From: Notolepis coatsorum
Taxonomy: Eukaryota; Chordata; Actinopteri; Aulopiformes; Paralepididae
Direction of reading: 5' to 3'
Length of the DNA stretch: 64,000 bases
NCBI GenBank assembly: GCA_963971535.1
Contig: OZ020598.1
Span: 93,384,888-93,448,887 of the forward strand
Shown: positions 54,173 through 64,000 of the stretch, piece after piece
Position numbering within the stretch: the first letter of the stretch is position 1
Layout of the letters: each line of letters begins with the position of its first letter
Translations under genes and position numbers: made by a program
The notes under the pieces: generated by a model
What the model saw: the letters and a program-made list of their open reading frames with translations, nothing else
Databases searched by the model: none
Told to the model about the DNA's origin: nothing

Positions 54173-54474
54173 GTGTTCATCATAATATATTTATGCCGTG
54201 TACTGTGTGGCCGAATATTAAGTACAAAGGTAGTGGTAGTAAGTATCATATCTAGTAATACAGTCAGGGAATTGTACCCCTCAGTTACACAGATGGTCTA
54301 CAATTTTTTTCCGGATCTGTTATTCACAAACTGTTTATCGAGAAGCAGCAGGAACTTGAGTCCACTAACCGGTAGTGGAACTGAAAAGATTATCAGACAC
54401 GCGATGGTCCTGCCAATATTCTACACTGTGGGCAATAGAAAGAGCTCTCCCTGCTATTTCAGCGACTCTCGCAG

Positions 54475-55350
54475 TCATGTGAGCGACCAGTCAAATGCTC
54501 AGAGGGCGGCCGAAGCAAAATCACTGATTAGATTGATTGATGGACAGTTTGTTCTGCACGTCACTATGCTGGAAAGCATATTCAGCCTCACAAAAACCCT
54601 ATCCGATCATCTACAGGCCACATATTGGGAGCTGGCATCTGCCACTGATCTGGTCTATTCAGTTATTGATACCCTCAATGAGAAACGCAACGTTGGAATG
54701 TGGAATGCAATCTGGGAGTGTGCCAGTGACGGTGGGCATTGAAATGCAGCGACCACAGGTGAGGAGGTGAAGCACAGCCTTGCCACCTGCAGGACTTCGT
54801 GGTGAACAGCCAAACAGGGTCAAGAGAGCGATTGGAAACTTCAGACGACTATCGTAACCAGTAATCGACCGACTGGTTAGTGAATTGAACAGACGTCATC
54901 TGAAAGTTGTCACATTCTGAGAGGAGCAACATCCCTCAACCCCAAGCAAAAGCCATTCATGGACAGAGATTGCCTTTTGCCGATGGCTAAACACTATGGG
55001 GTAATGGAGGAAAACATCTCTGCATAACTTCACCAGGCAAAGCGAAAAAACGAAGTGACCTGTTCTCTGATGTGCTGGTGCTATTAAGGCCATACAATTA
55101 TGCGCTTTTTTATTTGTATAAACTTGTGTGCATCTCCATGACACTGCCTGTCACATCAGCTGCGAGTGAGAGGAGCTTTTCTTGCTTACGCAAGTTAAAG
55201 ACCTATCTGAGGAATAGAAGCGGAGACGCCCCAACCAGCAATCTGGGTGTGCTGGCGATCAGTTCCAGAAGGACCAAAGAATTGGACGTCAATGCAGTGA
55301 TTGACCGCTTCGCTGCAAATCACAACAACAGGCGGATTGTTTTCCTGTGA
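54475..55350 (+). pseudogene. hAT transposase (DUF4371-type) fragment, C-terminal side
   Basis: Blocks EAKSLIRLIDGQFVLHVTML, SLTKTLSDHLQ and VIDTLNEKRN are followed, after frameshifts, by the hAT dimerisation block LPVTSAASERSFSCLRKLK and VIDRFAANHNNRRIVFL before a TGA at 55348. It probably completes the fragment at 46014-46273. Several breaks make it non-functional. Confidence 0.75.
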
Positions 55351-56160
55351 CTGGTGAGTAGCACTTATTAATTATTAAGAAGACTTTGACATTGTTATGT
55401 CCAGTGACTCCACAATGCAGCCTGTAGCCAACTCTGTCAGCTAAACAGGAAAAGTGTTCTGTAACATTAGCTACGGTTTGTTTTGTGAGTGAATGTTTTC
55501 TTTCTGAAGCTTGTCACTGTCTGAACGAGCTGCATTCATATTGTAAGTTAGCGTCGCAAGCTGCAAATAGGCTACTTCTGTCATGTGCTGTGTGCATCGG
55601 GCTAGCTACAGCTGTCAGGCAGCTGCTAGCTAGCAGGAGTGGTGTATTCCTGTTTCCACAGTAACGTAAGATTTGCTCTGCATTACCATATTCAACTCTA
55701 GCCAGTGCTACAGTAGTTTTGGCTCACAGCTACAGTATTTTGTAAATCCACAGATACTTTCTGTGGCGACTATGATTTGGATTGTGATTGTTTGTTCGTG
55801 CTTGTTGTCGTAAACTTTTTGTATGCATTTGATTTGTTCATTCTAAATTCACGGCATGAATTGTGCTTGCATTGGTGTATAACGCTAAACATTTAGTAGT
55901 ATTATGTAGCCTATTAGCCCGGAATCATTGAATCTCGTTTTTCTGTTATTTGTTATTGTTTGTTGCAATTCATTAGCACCACTATAAACAATCCAGCTCC
56001 CCCATAGCTCCCCCAATCACAATTATCTGGCACCGACGCTGGACGCTGTTGCAGCTAATTACTCACCTGACCATTGGACAGTAACTAGACATCAGTGGCA
56101 CTGATATACATGTACGTGCTGTAGTTGTTCCACTAAGTGTGTCTGACTCCTAACCACCAA
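55351..56160. other. Unassigned, probable hAT 3' flank
   Basis: Gttagcta-rich sequence and no coding signal. No hAT terminus was recognised. Confidence 0.35.
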
Positions 56161-56330
56161 AACCTACACATTTACATTCGTAGTAATTTAGCTGACGCTT
56201 TTTTCCAAAGCGACTTACAAGTTCTGTACAGCAAGTCAGAAGGAAGAGTACAAGTAACATTGTTCGCCAAACAGTGTCGAGCTTGAGTGCTAGACACGGA
56301 CTACAATGCATGACGTATATCATGCCAGTT
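56161..56330 (+). repeat. Dispersed teleost repeat
   Basis: acatttacattcg...tttagctgacgctttttt, ccaaagcgacttacaagttc and aagtaacattgttcgccaaa match 4467-4900. Confidence 0.6.
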
Positions 56331-56575
56331 ACGGTGCCTTGTGGTTACTGTAGTGCATTGTGTATACTATTTTTTTTATTCAGAGTTAAGTATATTGTTT
56401 ACACAACTTTTTTTCCCCTCATGTTTTTATATTCAGATCTAATATTATTGCCTATATTTATGTCTTTTTACTCTAACCCTGCCCATACCTGTACCTCCCC
56501 TCCACCCTCCCCCATTCTATTATGATGCCCGAATATCCCCAAGGGGATCAATAAATTAATATCTTATAGGAAATA
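56331..56575 (+). mobile_element. LINE 3' end, paralogue of 6170-6412
   Basis: Shared blocks: attcagatc, gcccatacctgtac, ctattatgatg and ccccaaggggatcaataaa, then atcttatag. Confidence 0.6.
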
Positions 56576-57094
56576 TCCCCCATCTATGGACGTTTATGGA
56601 TGACTTGTCAGGGAGATGCTTGTGTAAATCATTACCTTTCGGTCCAGCGTAGTTATTGCTTGGTTTCAAATAATCAAATAATAATCCTGGCAGCCTCAAT
56701 GGCACTGAAGAAAACAATCAATCAGAGCGGGTTTGAGACAATTCTTCCATCACGACCTCTAGACTACAGTCTTTATTGACATAATGCGGCTTGAGCGGTC
56801 CACTGCTAAAATGTATACTGCTCATAACACATCATAGCCAATCAGGCCCATGCCATCAATCACTTCAATACTTTTAGTCTTCTCTATGTACTGTAAATCC
56901 TCATTAAGGCTGGCATTCCCACATTTCCTATTGCCTTTATCATTATTATTCTTTTGAATCATTATTCTTTGGTTTTATATTATTGTTTTGTCTGTATACT
57001 GCACTCTCTGTTGTTTGATTCTGTACTCCGTCTAAATTATTGTTGCTTCTTGGACATAATATATATTGGTCATATTTCGTTTTACTGTTTGTCT
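56576..57094. other. No recognised feature
   Basis: AT-rich sequence without coding signal. Confidence 0.4.
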
Positions 57095-57219
57095 TTAACC
57101 CTGTCACTGCCACACTACAGAAGGTTAACCCTTTACTATCACACTACCGACGGTTACCGTCGGTACTAGTATGATAGTAAAGGGTTAACCTTCTGTAGTG
57201 TGGCAGTGAAAAGGGTTAA
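57095..57219. repeat. Long palindrome (TTAACCC type)
   Basis: Arms of about 60 bp with the centre at accgacggtTaccgtcggt (57155). Each arm contains cactgccacactacagaagg and ttaaccctttactatca. Arms differ by a few bases. Related sequence follows to 57285 and recurs at 63914-64000. Confidence 0.9.
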
Positions 57220-57477
57220 CCTTCTGTGTATTGTCACAGTGAAAGGATTAACTGTTTGGTTGTGCGGTAGTGAAAGGGTTAAGATGGAATTTAATTCAAT
57301 ACACAATTGTTCAACAACAACAAATAACATGCACCCAGTCTGAGAGAGGGTCAACGACTCCACTATGTCTGTACGCATTTCAACACAGTGGCACACATAC
57401 ACACAGTATAATCACCAGGATAGGCCTACAGCGCATACTGTACATAGTATAGCTATAGTGATTTGTGTCCCCTGGTA

Positions 57478-57593
<116 letters not shown>

Positions 57594-57692
57594 TAAAAGT
57601 GGTGCTCCCATTGAAGTGGCCTCAGTGTCACTAATGAACCTTCAGGCACAGTGACAGGAATGAGGGCCAATGAAGGATGAATAAGATGTTTT

Positions 57693-57900
<208 letters not shown>

Positions 57901-58330
57901 TGAGGGAGATAGCGTCTGTGGCCAGTGGGGCTCTGGAGGCTGGGAGCTGGTGATAAATCTACTGCAGAGCACCAGGGGGTCAAGGACAGGACTTGTCCTC
58001 TGAAGGGGCACATCCTGCGACTTCTGGCCTCCTCCTCCCCTTATATGGACCAAGACACAGGTGATATGCATCCCAGGACCAAGTATTTTGTTTATTATGT
58101 ATATTGGATCCATAATTTTTAATCCCATTACCTGCCAACATATTGGTGTGACAAAGGGGCTTCAAACGTGCTGGAATATTTATTTCATTTTGGTGGTATG
58201 CTATCATACAGAGTTATATGGGTTATCTGCAGGTGTATAAGTGTATATATACGCGGTAAATATAAATATATAAATGTATGTGGTATTGGTGAGCTATTGG
58301 GGATGTGAGGTCATCGCTTTTATGTTTTAA
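57901..58330. other. No recognised feature
   Basis: Unique-looking sequence up to the TTAA-flanked element. Confidence 0.4.
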
Positions 58331-60230
58331 GGCGAGACACTGCAGGTGAATAGTCAAATATCCTTTTTTTGTTGATTTTGAGATTTTGTTATATTTTGCT
58401 TCCTAAACATGTCTTCTATGAAACTAGTGACAATAAAACGTCAATAACACACATTTAGTTGTTTATTTTACATCATTTTGCCTTATTGCATCCATAAATG
58501 TGCACATATTTAATGGGGAAGTGCCTCATTTCCATATATAAACGTACATTTCAGAAAACTTGCAATATATTTTGTCTTAGTTTATATGTACATGACAAAT
58601 TGGGAAAGTTTCATAGTGATATCTATTCAAATATTTTTTGCCTATTAGGGGGTACTACACTGTACTACACTGTTTGTAGCCTGTGTGTAGTTCTGTTCAG
58701 TTCAATAACATCATTATTATTATTATTATTCAGTTATCAGGCATGTGTTTAGGTTGTCTATTACTAATGGTTTGATTAGGTATTGTGTAGGGGTGGACGG
58801 TATGGTCTAAAATTTATATCACGGTATAATTTGAAGCATAGACGGTAACGGTATATATCACGGTATCATCGTTTTTGATAAAAAAAAATTGTTTATTTTA
58901 TATAATTTTTTATTTTTTTTTATAAAATATATATATTATATAATTAGACTTGTACTTGTATTATCTGCGAGACATCGCCACCACGCAACAAGCTCCACTG
59001 TCTGTGTGTACTCTAGTAGCCTCCAGCTACGGCCAGGATTCCCCGGAGCTGCACCTGGACCTATACTCGAGTAGCCTCGAGCAGAGCTACGGCCAGGATT
59101 CTCCGGCGCTGCACCTGGACCCTATTATAACGTTAGCAAGCCCTCAGCTCGAATACGCATCGAATCAGTGTTATAAGACATTGATATCAGGAGCTATCCG
59201 GCTAAGCCGGATATATAACGTTAATACAACGCCTCAGTGAATTATTTAGTTCAATGGGACATTTCGTTTTGAACGGTGAACTAACTTGCGTTAACGTGAG
59301 CTAACGGCTAACAGGTAGCACACACACGTCTCTCTCTACTAGACTTTGTGGAGCGTTTGTTGATGTCAGGAGCTATCGGTAGCTGGCCGACTAGATACCG
59401 TTCGGTTAGACAATGCCTCATCATGTATTAAACTAAAAGTGAATAGTTGACTGGGTCATTTTGTAACGGTAGCTAAGCTAACGTTAGCTCAGGGAGACGC
59501 CGCCGACAGCTGAGCTCCCGTGTCCCGTCCCACTAGACTACTAGATCCGTGTTTACATGCGTGCGGTAGGGGCTGGCACGCCCACTGCGCGAAGCCTCCT
59601 AAATAACTTTTTCCAGTTCGCACATATCTATTATCTATGACTAATTCTATCTATTTTTAGGGGCAAATGCGAGTGAAATAGTCGCGTTGTGGTTACATGA
59701 CGTCATTGGTATTTTAGAGCTGCACTACCGGTTTAGACGGTATAGTCAAAATCCATACCGTAGAGCAAATTCATACCGTTTATACCGTATACCGTTTATA
59801 CCGTCCACCCCTAGTATTGTGTTTGTAAATATCTGTTTAAAAAAAAAAGGTATGGCATTTTACAATACAGAACTTTGAAGGCGTTTTCCCAAAAATGAGT
59901 TTTAAGAGTTTTTCCTCATACTCTGAGCCAGAAATATCCACTTCAGTAGCACTCACATACACCAAACCTTCCAGTTCTATTCATATCTATGTTCTGAAGG
60001 TATTTACAGAAGGGTTTGTTGATATCGCATTCATACCCTGATTTATATCACATTTTATTCCTAAAAACATGGCAAATATGGAATTTTACCATAAAAATGT
60101 TTAAACATACAATTTCAGAAAACTTGTAATACAAAAAAGTCCTGTCTTAATATAAGTAATCAACTGGGGAAGTTTCATTGTGATATCTATTAGTTAATTT
60201 TTTTACCCTATTCACCTGCAGTGTCTCCCC
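58331..60230. mobile_element. TTAA-flanked MITE (piggyBac-like), split by a hAT MITE
   Basis: TTAA lies at 58327-58330 and 60231-60234. Inverted termini: GGCGAGACACTGCAGGTGAA and, at the right, GGGGAGACACTGCAGGTGAA; 22 of 23 positions match. A block near each side (tttcagaaaacttg ... gatatctatt) is repeated in direct orientation (58550-58640 and 60112-60200). No transposase. Confidence 0.85.
58788..59813. mobile_element. hAT MITE with perfect TSD, nested
   Basis: The 8-bp duplication GTATTGTG lies at 58780-58787 and 59814-59821. Termini TAGGGGTGGACGGTAT are inverted at the right; both subtermini are rich in cggtata. The interior has a duplicated gctacggccaggattc...gctgcacctggac block (59028 and 59089) and gttagcta sequence. 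Confidence 0.94.
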
Positions 60231-60234
60231 TTAA

Positions 60235-60597
60235 CACTGCAATGACCGTTGCCGTCTATCTTTAAAAGTCATTCTGACTACTGTATTCATCTTCTGTTTG
60301 TTCCAAAGAAACTGCTGCTGCCGAGGGTGATGTGAAATGTATTACTTCCTGTGTGCCAGATGATCTTCCCAGGAATCACTCCAAACACAGGTTTTGAACA
60401 TCAAATGAAGCAAATGCAAAAGTGTTCCTGAACTGCAGGTATTAGGTGGACTCACTATTGTGTTCAATTTGTGTTAGGAGAGTAGCAAACTTGGCATTAC
60501 AGAAAAGCTAAATGATATGTAATGCGTCTTGCTTGGACTGCCAGCTACCACACACTGAAACTATTTTACACAATGAACCTCATTGCCGATCAGGACT
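60235..60597. other. No recognised feature
   Basis: No coding or repeat signal. Confidence 0.4.
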
Positions 60598-60647
60598 GGC
60601 CCTTTAGCTCAGCTGGTTAGTGCGGGCGCCTGTGGATCCTAAGGTCC
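60598..60647 (+). pseudogene. 5' half of a tRNA-like sequence
   Basis: ggccctttagctcagctggt has a good A box, and the text runs into gcgcctgtggatcctaaggt. The T arm and B box are absent, as the sequence turns to ctttcattgagac. It is a truncated tRNA copy or a SINE head. Confidence 0.6.
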
Positions 60648-61217
60648 CTTTCATTGAGACATTCTGCATATTAGGAAGGAAACAATACAGTTTTCTAAGC
60701 CCCACAGTTGCTTGTAACGTTGTCTATTTGTGATTAGTCAAGTCAAGCGCTGTTTTTTATCTTCATTAACCAAAAATTAACTCCTCCGACTTTGTCTTCT
60801 GTCCGACTTTAAAAAGCCTTCAAGCCTGTTGCGTACAATAATTCTCATCCGAAAGCAATTACCCTGCAATGCTTCAACTCCATTAAATCCCCACTAAGAC
60901 ATAACCTTAGCAACGCACATCATGGTCAATATTTTACAAAGAAAACATCTTGACTTCCATTTTAATAAACTAAATGGCTGTATTCAGTGAGTTGCAACCT
61001 AAAATAAAACAAATATTTCCTCAGTGCCTTCAGTGCTCACTGTAAGTAAGTGGCATCCTCCGATTCCTCCTCCATAGCTTCAGCAAGGGCTGGAACAATG
61101 ATCATTAAGCCAAGGTTGAAATCAGTCAAGGACTTCCACTGCTCCCCACTCTCCCAGCTCTCCCCGCTTGCCCCTCAGGAGTAGAGTTCAGTGATTAAAA
61201 TGTCTCTAATTACTCCA

Positions 61218-61221
<4 letters not shown>
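60648..61221. other. No recognised feature
   Basis: No gene or repeat recognised. Confidence 0.4.

Positions 61222-61303
<82 letters not shown>
61222..61303 (+). repeat. (GT)n microsatellite, third
   Basis: About 80 bp of GT, with degenerate tg-rich sequence to 61480. Confidence 0.97.
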
Positions 61304-61305
<2 letters not shown>

Positions 61306-62053
61306 CATGTTTGCAAATTGTGTGTGCAAATTGAAGGTGTGTAGTTGTGAAGGTGTGACTGTGTGTGTGTGTGCGTACATGTCTCTGTGTGTGCCTGTGC
61401 AGCATGCATGAGCATAAGTGGGTAGTTATATAATTGTAAGCATGTATACGTGTGTGTGTGCGTGTACGCGCGTGTGTGTATTTCTTTGCAAAAGGACACC
61501 TTCACACTGCAGACCCTGCTGCGAGGGAGTTGGATAAGTGCTCCCTGTGTGAAAAATGCTGGATAATTTGAGTCAAGGCGCTGGCAACCAGAGAGGTGTG
61601 TAAGCAGTTTATCAGACGCCAAGCATAGCCTCTGTGTGCGAGTGTGTGTGTCTTTGTGCGTGTGTATGTGTGTACGCTCGCGCGTGTGTATGCAGGGGCT
61701 GAGCTTCCTACAGGCGATATAGGTGGTTGCCTAGGGCGCCACCCAGAGGGGGGCGCCAAAATTTTTATAAAAAAAATATATATATTTAAATTATACATTT
61801 TTTTATTTTTTTATTTTTTTACTTGGCACAGTTTTGGCACCCCCCTCTATATCTGCAACTGTTATTTTTACATTAAACAAAATTCTAACATAAAGGAAAA
61901 TGAGCCAAAAATCTAAAACGGTCAGTCGGTCTGAGCCTCAGCTAGGTGTTCACAGTCAGAACATGCTAGGCTAGAGTGCTGTGCATTCATGGGTATCGGT
62001 CAAGTGTTTATAGAATTGAGCGTCAAGGAAAGAAAGACTAATGTTAGAGAACT

Positions 62054-63063
62054 ATGAAGAGACAAAAGCCATCCAGGTCGCAGTATAAAAAGAGAAGAAA
62101 AGAAGAAGAAGAGAAACATGCCAAGGTGAAAGGTATGCAATTTTGTACAACTTCCAAGACCTGCCACACCAAGAGCTGATGAAGCAAGCAGAGGCACTTG
62201 TACACACCTTAAACCATGGAGGGCAATCTGATTTGGATGGGAAGGAGCTGGCTCAGGAGTTGGAAAATGTACCTGACTTGCCATCAAAGAGCATGACAAC
62301 TCTTGAGTTGTTGAAATTCATACACACAAAGCAGCTCACAGAAATATATCCCACCTTGTGTATTGCTCTGCGGATCAGTGCAACGCTACCAGTAACAGTA
62401 GCTTCAGCCGAGAGTTTTTCCAAATTAAAACTATTTTTGTATCCACTTTTTCTCCTCCTATTTTTCTTGTATTTTCCTCCCATCCCAATTTAGTCGTTAT
62501 GCCAATTCCCCCCTCCCCTTCCTGGTAATTGCGCGCATTTGCCCCCTACTTGCCGGTCTAGGGAGCCCTGAAGTCTATCACATGCTTCCTCCGATACATA
62601 GGAGACAGCCAGCAGCCTCCTTTCACCTGGCAGCGAGGACTCTCATTGGGTGAGTGTAACGCATGGGAGGGCACACTACCTCACCCAGATCCCTTCTTCG
62701 CTGTGCAGGCGCCCTGACCGACCTGTAGGAGTCGCTGTTTACAACGACCAGATTACCACCCACCGGCTTCCCTCCCGCTGACACTGCCAATTGTGTCAGT
62801 ATGACGACCGGCCAAACCGGAGGCACCGCTGACAGCTGGATTCGATATCAGTGTCTCTGCGGTGGTAGACAGACGCTTAGTCCGCTGCGCTACCCGGCCG
62901 CAAATTAAAACTCTTGAAAACATACCTGAGGTCAACCATGGCTCAAGAACGCCTCAGTGGTCTGGCTGTAATCAGTATTAACCATGAGGTTGGTGGTCAG
63001 ATTTCATATGATGATGTGATTGATGACTTTGCAGCGAGGAAGGCCAGAAGGATTGCACTGTAA
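62054..63063 (+). pseudogene. hAT transposase, deleted and SINE-split
   Basis: The start reads MKRQKPSRSQYKKRRKEEEE, the usual basic start of this group. After about 30 codons the frame jumps to a C-terminal part (DLDGKELAQELENVPDLP, TLLELLKFI-like, LPVTVASAESFSKLKL). A SINE (62433-62900) follows, after which LKTYLRSTMAQERLSGL and VIDDFAARKARRIAL end at TAA 63061. The zinc fingers, catalytic domain and middle are gone. Only the dimerisation domain remains. Confidence 0.85.
62433..62900 (-). mobile_element. tRNA-derived SINE, copy 2, with 12-bp TSD
   Basis: Duplication caaattaaaact at 62421-62432 and 62901-62912. On the minus strand the head is cggccgggtagcgcagcgga (A box) and gatatcgaatccag (B box). 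The body matches 40438-40908 over tcccaatttagtcgttatgc, cagcgaggactctcattgg and ccagattaccaccc. Confidence 0.93.
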
Positions 63064-63307
63064 ATGGAAACCAGTAGGAGCTACAGGCTAACCTTGAAGT
63101 GTGATGATAGGGAGTGGAATGTAAATAGTTCTTTAGACAAAGTGAATTTGTAATTTTTATTTATTTGTTTGTTTATTTAGCATATTATATTTTGATTATA
63201 TATGTGTAACATATTTTACAATACATAATTTTCTTTTAAAGCAAATTTGCATGTTATTTTATTGTTTGTTATTGTTACTATTATTATTATTATTGATGGT
63301 TAGCTCA

Positions 63308-63660
63308 AATTTCAAATCAAATCAAATTTATTTGTAAGGCCCGACAACACACGTTAATGTCCCCATGGGCCGTACACGTCTTCTTTAAACAAGTCAAGAA
63401 GAAACATAACAATAAGTCAAGAACAGAACAAGAACATCATAAGGTCCAACAAATTTAAAATAAATGCAAATAAATGAAAGAATGCAAGCACTCCCAGACA
63501 TACCCCACGCGAAGGTAAGGAAAAACCCACTAAAACCTAACAATAGGGAAAAATGCTCCACAGGCAGTGTGGAGGAGAGAAACCTTAGAAGGGCCATTCA
63601 AGGGGGGATCTCCCTTCTTAGATGTCGGTGATAGTAGTGTTGCAGACTAACAGTTGGTAA
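63308..63660 (-). mobile_element. LINE 3' end (L2-type)
   Basis: It starts ttcaaatcaaatcaaattta on the plus strand and continues with gaaaaacccactaaaac and ggagagaaaccttagaaggg, a form common at fish LINE 3' ends in antisense. No frame. Confidence 0.5.
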
Positions 63661-63704
63661 GCATGCACTCAAGTGTGTAGTGAAACACAGATGAGTGCAT
63701 GCAA

Positions 63705-63795
63705 TAGCAACTGAACATTTTGAAAGATTAAAGATAGAGCTGATAGCGATAGCAACTGAACATTTTGAAAGATTAAAGATAGAGCTGATAGCGAA
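63705..63795 (+). repeat. Short tandem duplication
   Basis: A 45-bp unit with gatagcaactgaacattttg and aaagattaaagatagagct is repeated once. Confidence 0.9.
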
Positions 63796-63913
63796 TCTAT
63801 TTGAGGCATAGCTAAGTTGTTTGTTTTAATTCTTTAGTGTGCACTTTACATTTCTTCTTAGCTCTTGTTCTTGCTTGTAAAAAATAAAGGTGCAGTACTT
63901 TACTGTATAACTG

Positions 63914-64000
63914 TTAACCCTTTCACTGCCACACGACAGAGGGTTAACCCTTTACTATCACACAACCGACGGTCGTGAAAGGGTTAACCTTCTGTGTATT
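63914..64000. repeat. TTAACCC-type palindromic repeat, second copy
   Basis: gttaaccctttcactgccac and ttaaccctttactatcacac match 57095-57150, then invert at cgacggtcgtgaaagggtta. It runs out of the window. Confidence 0.8.

Larger units (their letters stand above)
61693..63307 (+). mobile_element. hAT element (ZMYM/DUF4371 type), internally deleted
   Basis: The left terminus caggggctgagcttcctaca followed by gttgcctagggcgccac is typical of this hAT group. The right terminus is not seen; the sequence meets a LINE tail at about 63308. A transposase start and end survive with the middle deleted, and a SINE splits the end. Confidence 0.75.

Noticed and set aside
60598-60647. Functional tRNA gene
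   Set aside because: The A box is good, but the T arm, B box and 3' acceptor strand are absent and the anticodon stem does not pair.

Overview
This window looks like a stretch of teleost fish genome. The evidence is the mix of mobile elements: a Tf1/sushi-type chromovirus, a second Ty3/gypsy element, BEL/Pao, Rex1-like, L2-like, RTE-like and L1/Tx1-like LINEs, several hAT families, TTAA- and TA-flanked MITEs, a Harbinger-like family and tRNA-derived SINEs. Long CA/GT, CT/GA and poly(C/G) tracts and gttagcta-rich stretches are also typical. I found no host protein-coding gene that I can defend. Nearly everything recognisable is transposon, so the window reads as a nested transposon island. The species cannot be named from the sequence alone.

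Layout. (1) 1-4394: 3' part of a spliced hAT element (ZBED-like transposase, four exons), with a minisatellite in its 3' region that contains a piece of BEL LTR, and a triplicated 3' end. (2) 4395-7145: old LINE remnants and a long CT tract. (3) 7168-15439: a complete minus-strand sushi-type chromovirus with 5-bp target duplication, interrupted in gag by a 2.4-kb non-autonomous hAT element with a perfect 8-bp target duplication. (4) 15440-22662: an LTR-bounded element without coding capacity (15877-18004), L1 fragments, G-rich minisatellites, Harbinger-like and Rex1-like remnants. (5) 22727-34870: plus-strand L1 fragments interrupted by a MITE, by a solo LTR that itself contains a Harbinger-like element, and by a nearly full-length minus-strand L1 (26369-31746). 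(6) 34885-40415: a TA-flanked MITE, an RTE-like LINE inserted in a SINE, a SINE palindrome, an LTR with a gag start, and an unfamiliar retroposon-like unit encoding a small membrane protein. (7) 40416-45860: a Rex1-like LINE relic carrying a SINE and a young, nearly intact Ty3/gypsy element. (8) 46014-55350: a broken hAT gene interrupted by an L2 3' end and a BEL/Pao element that lacks its 5' LTR. (9) 55351-64000: MITEs (one hAT MITE inside a TTAA-flanked MITE), palindromes, GT tracts and an internally deleted hAT interrupted by a SINE.

The elements do not form a pathway; they record an order of insertion. Target-site duplications that I could read directly fix that order at many points. The items most worth a second look are the self-priming signature of the chromovirus, the BEL LTR piece inside the hAT minisatellite, the retroposon-like unit at about 38554-39944, and the young gypsy element whose protease motif looks damaged.
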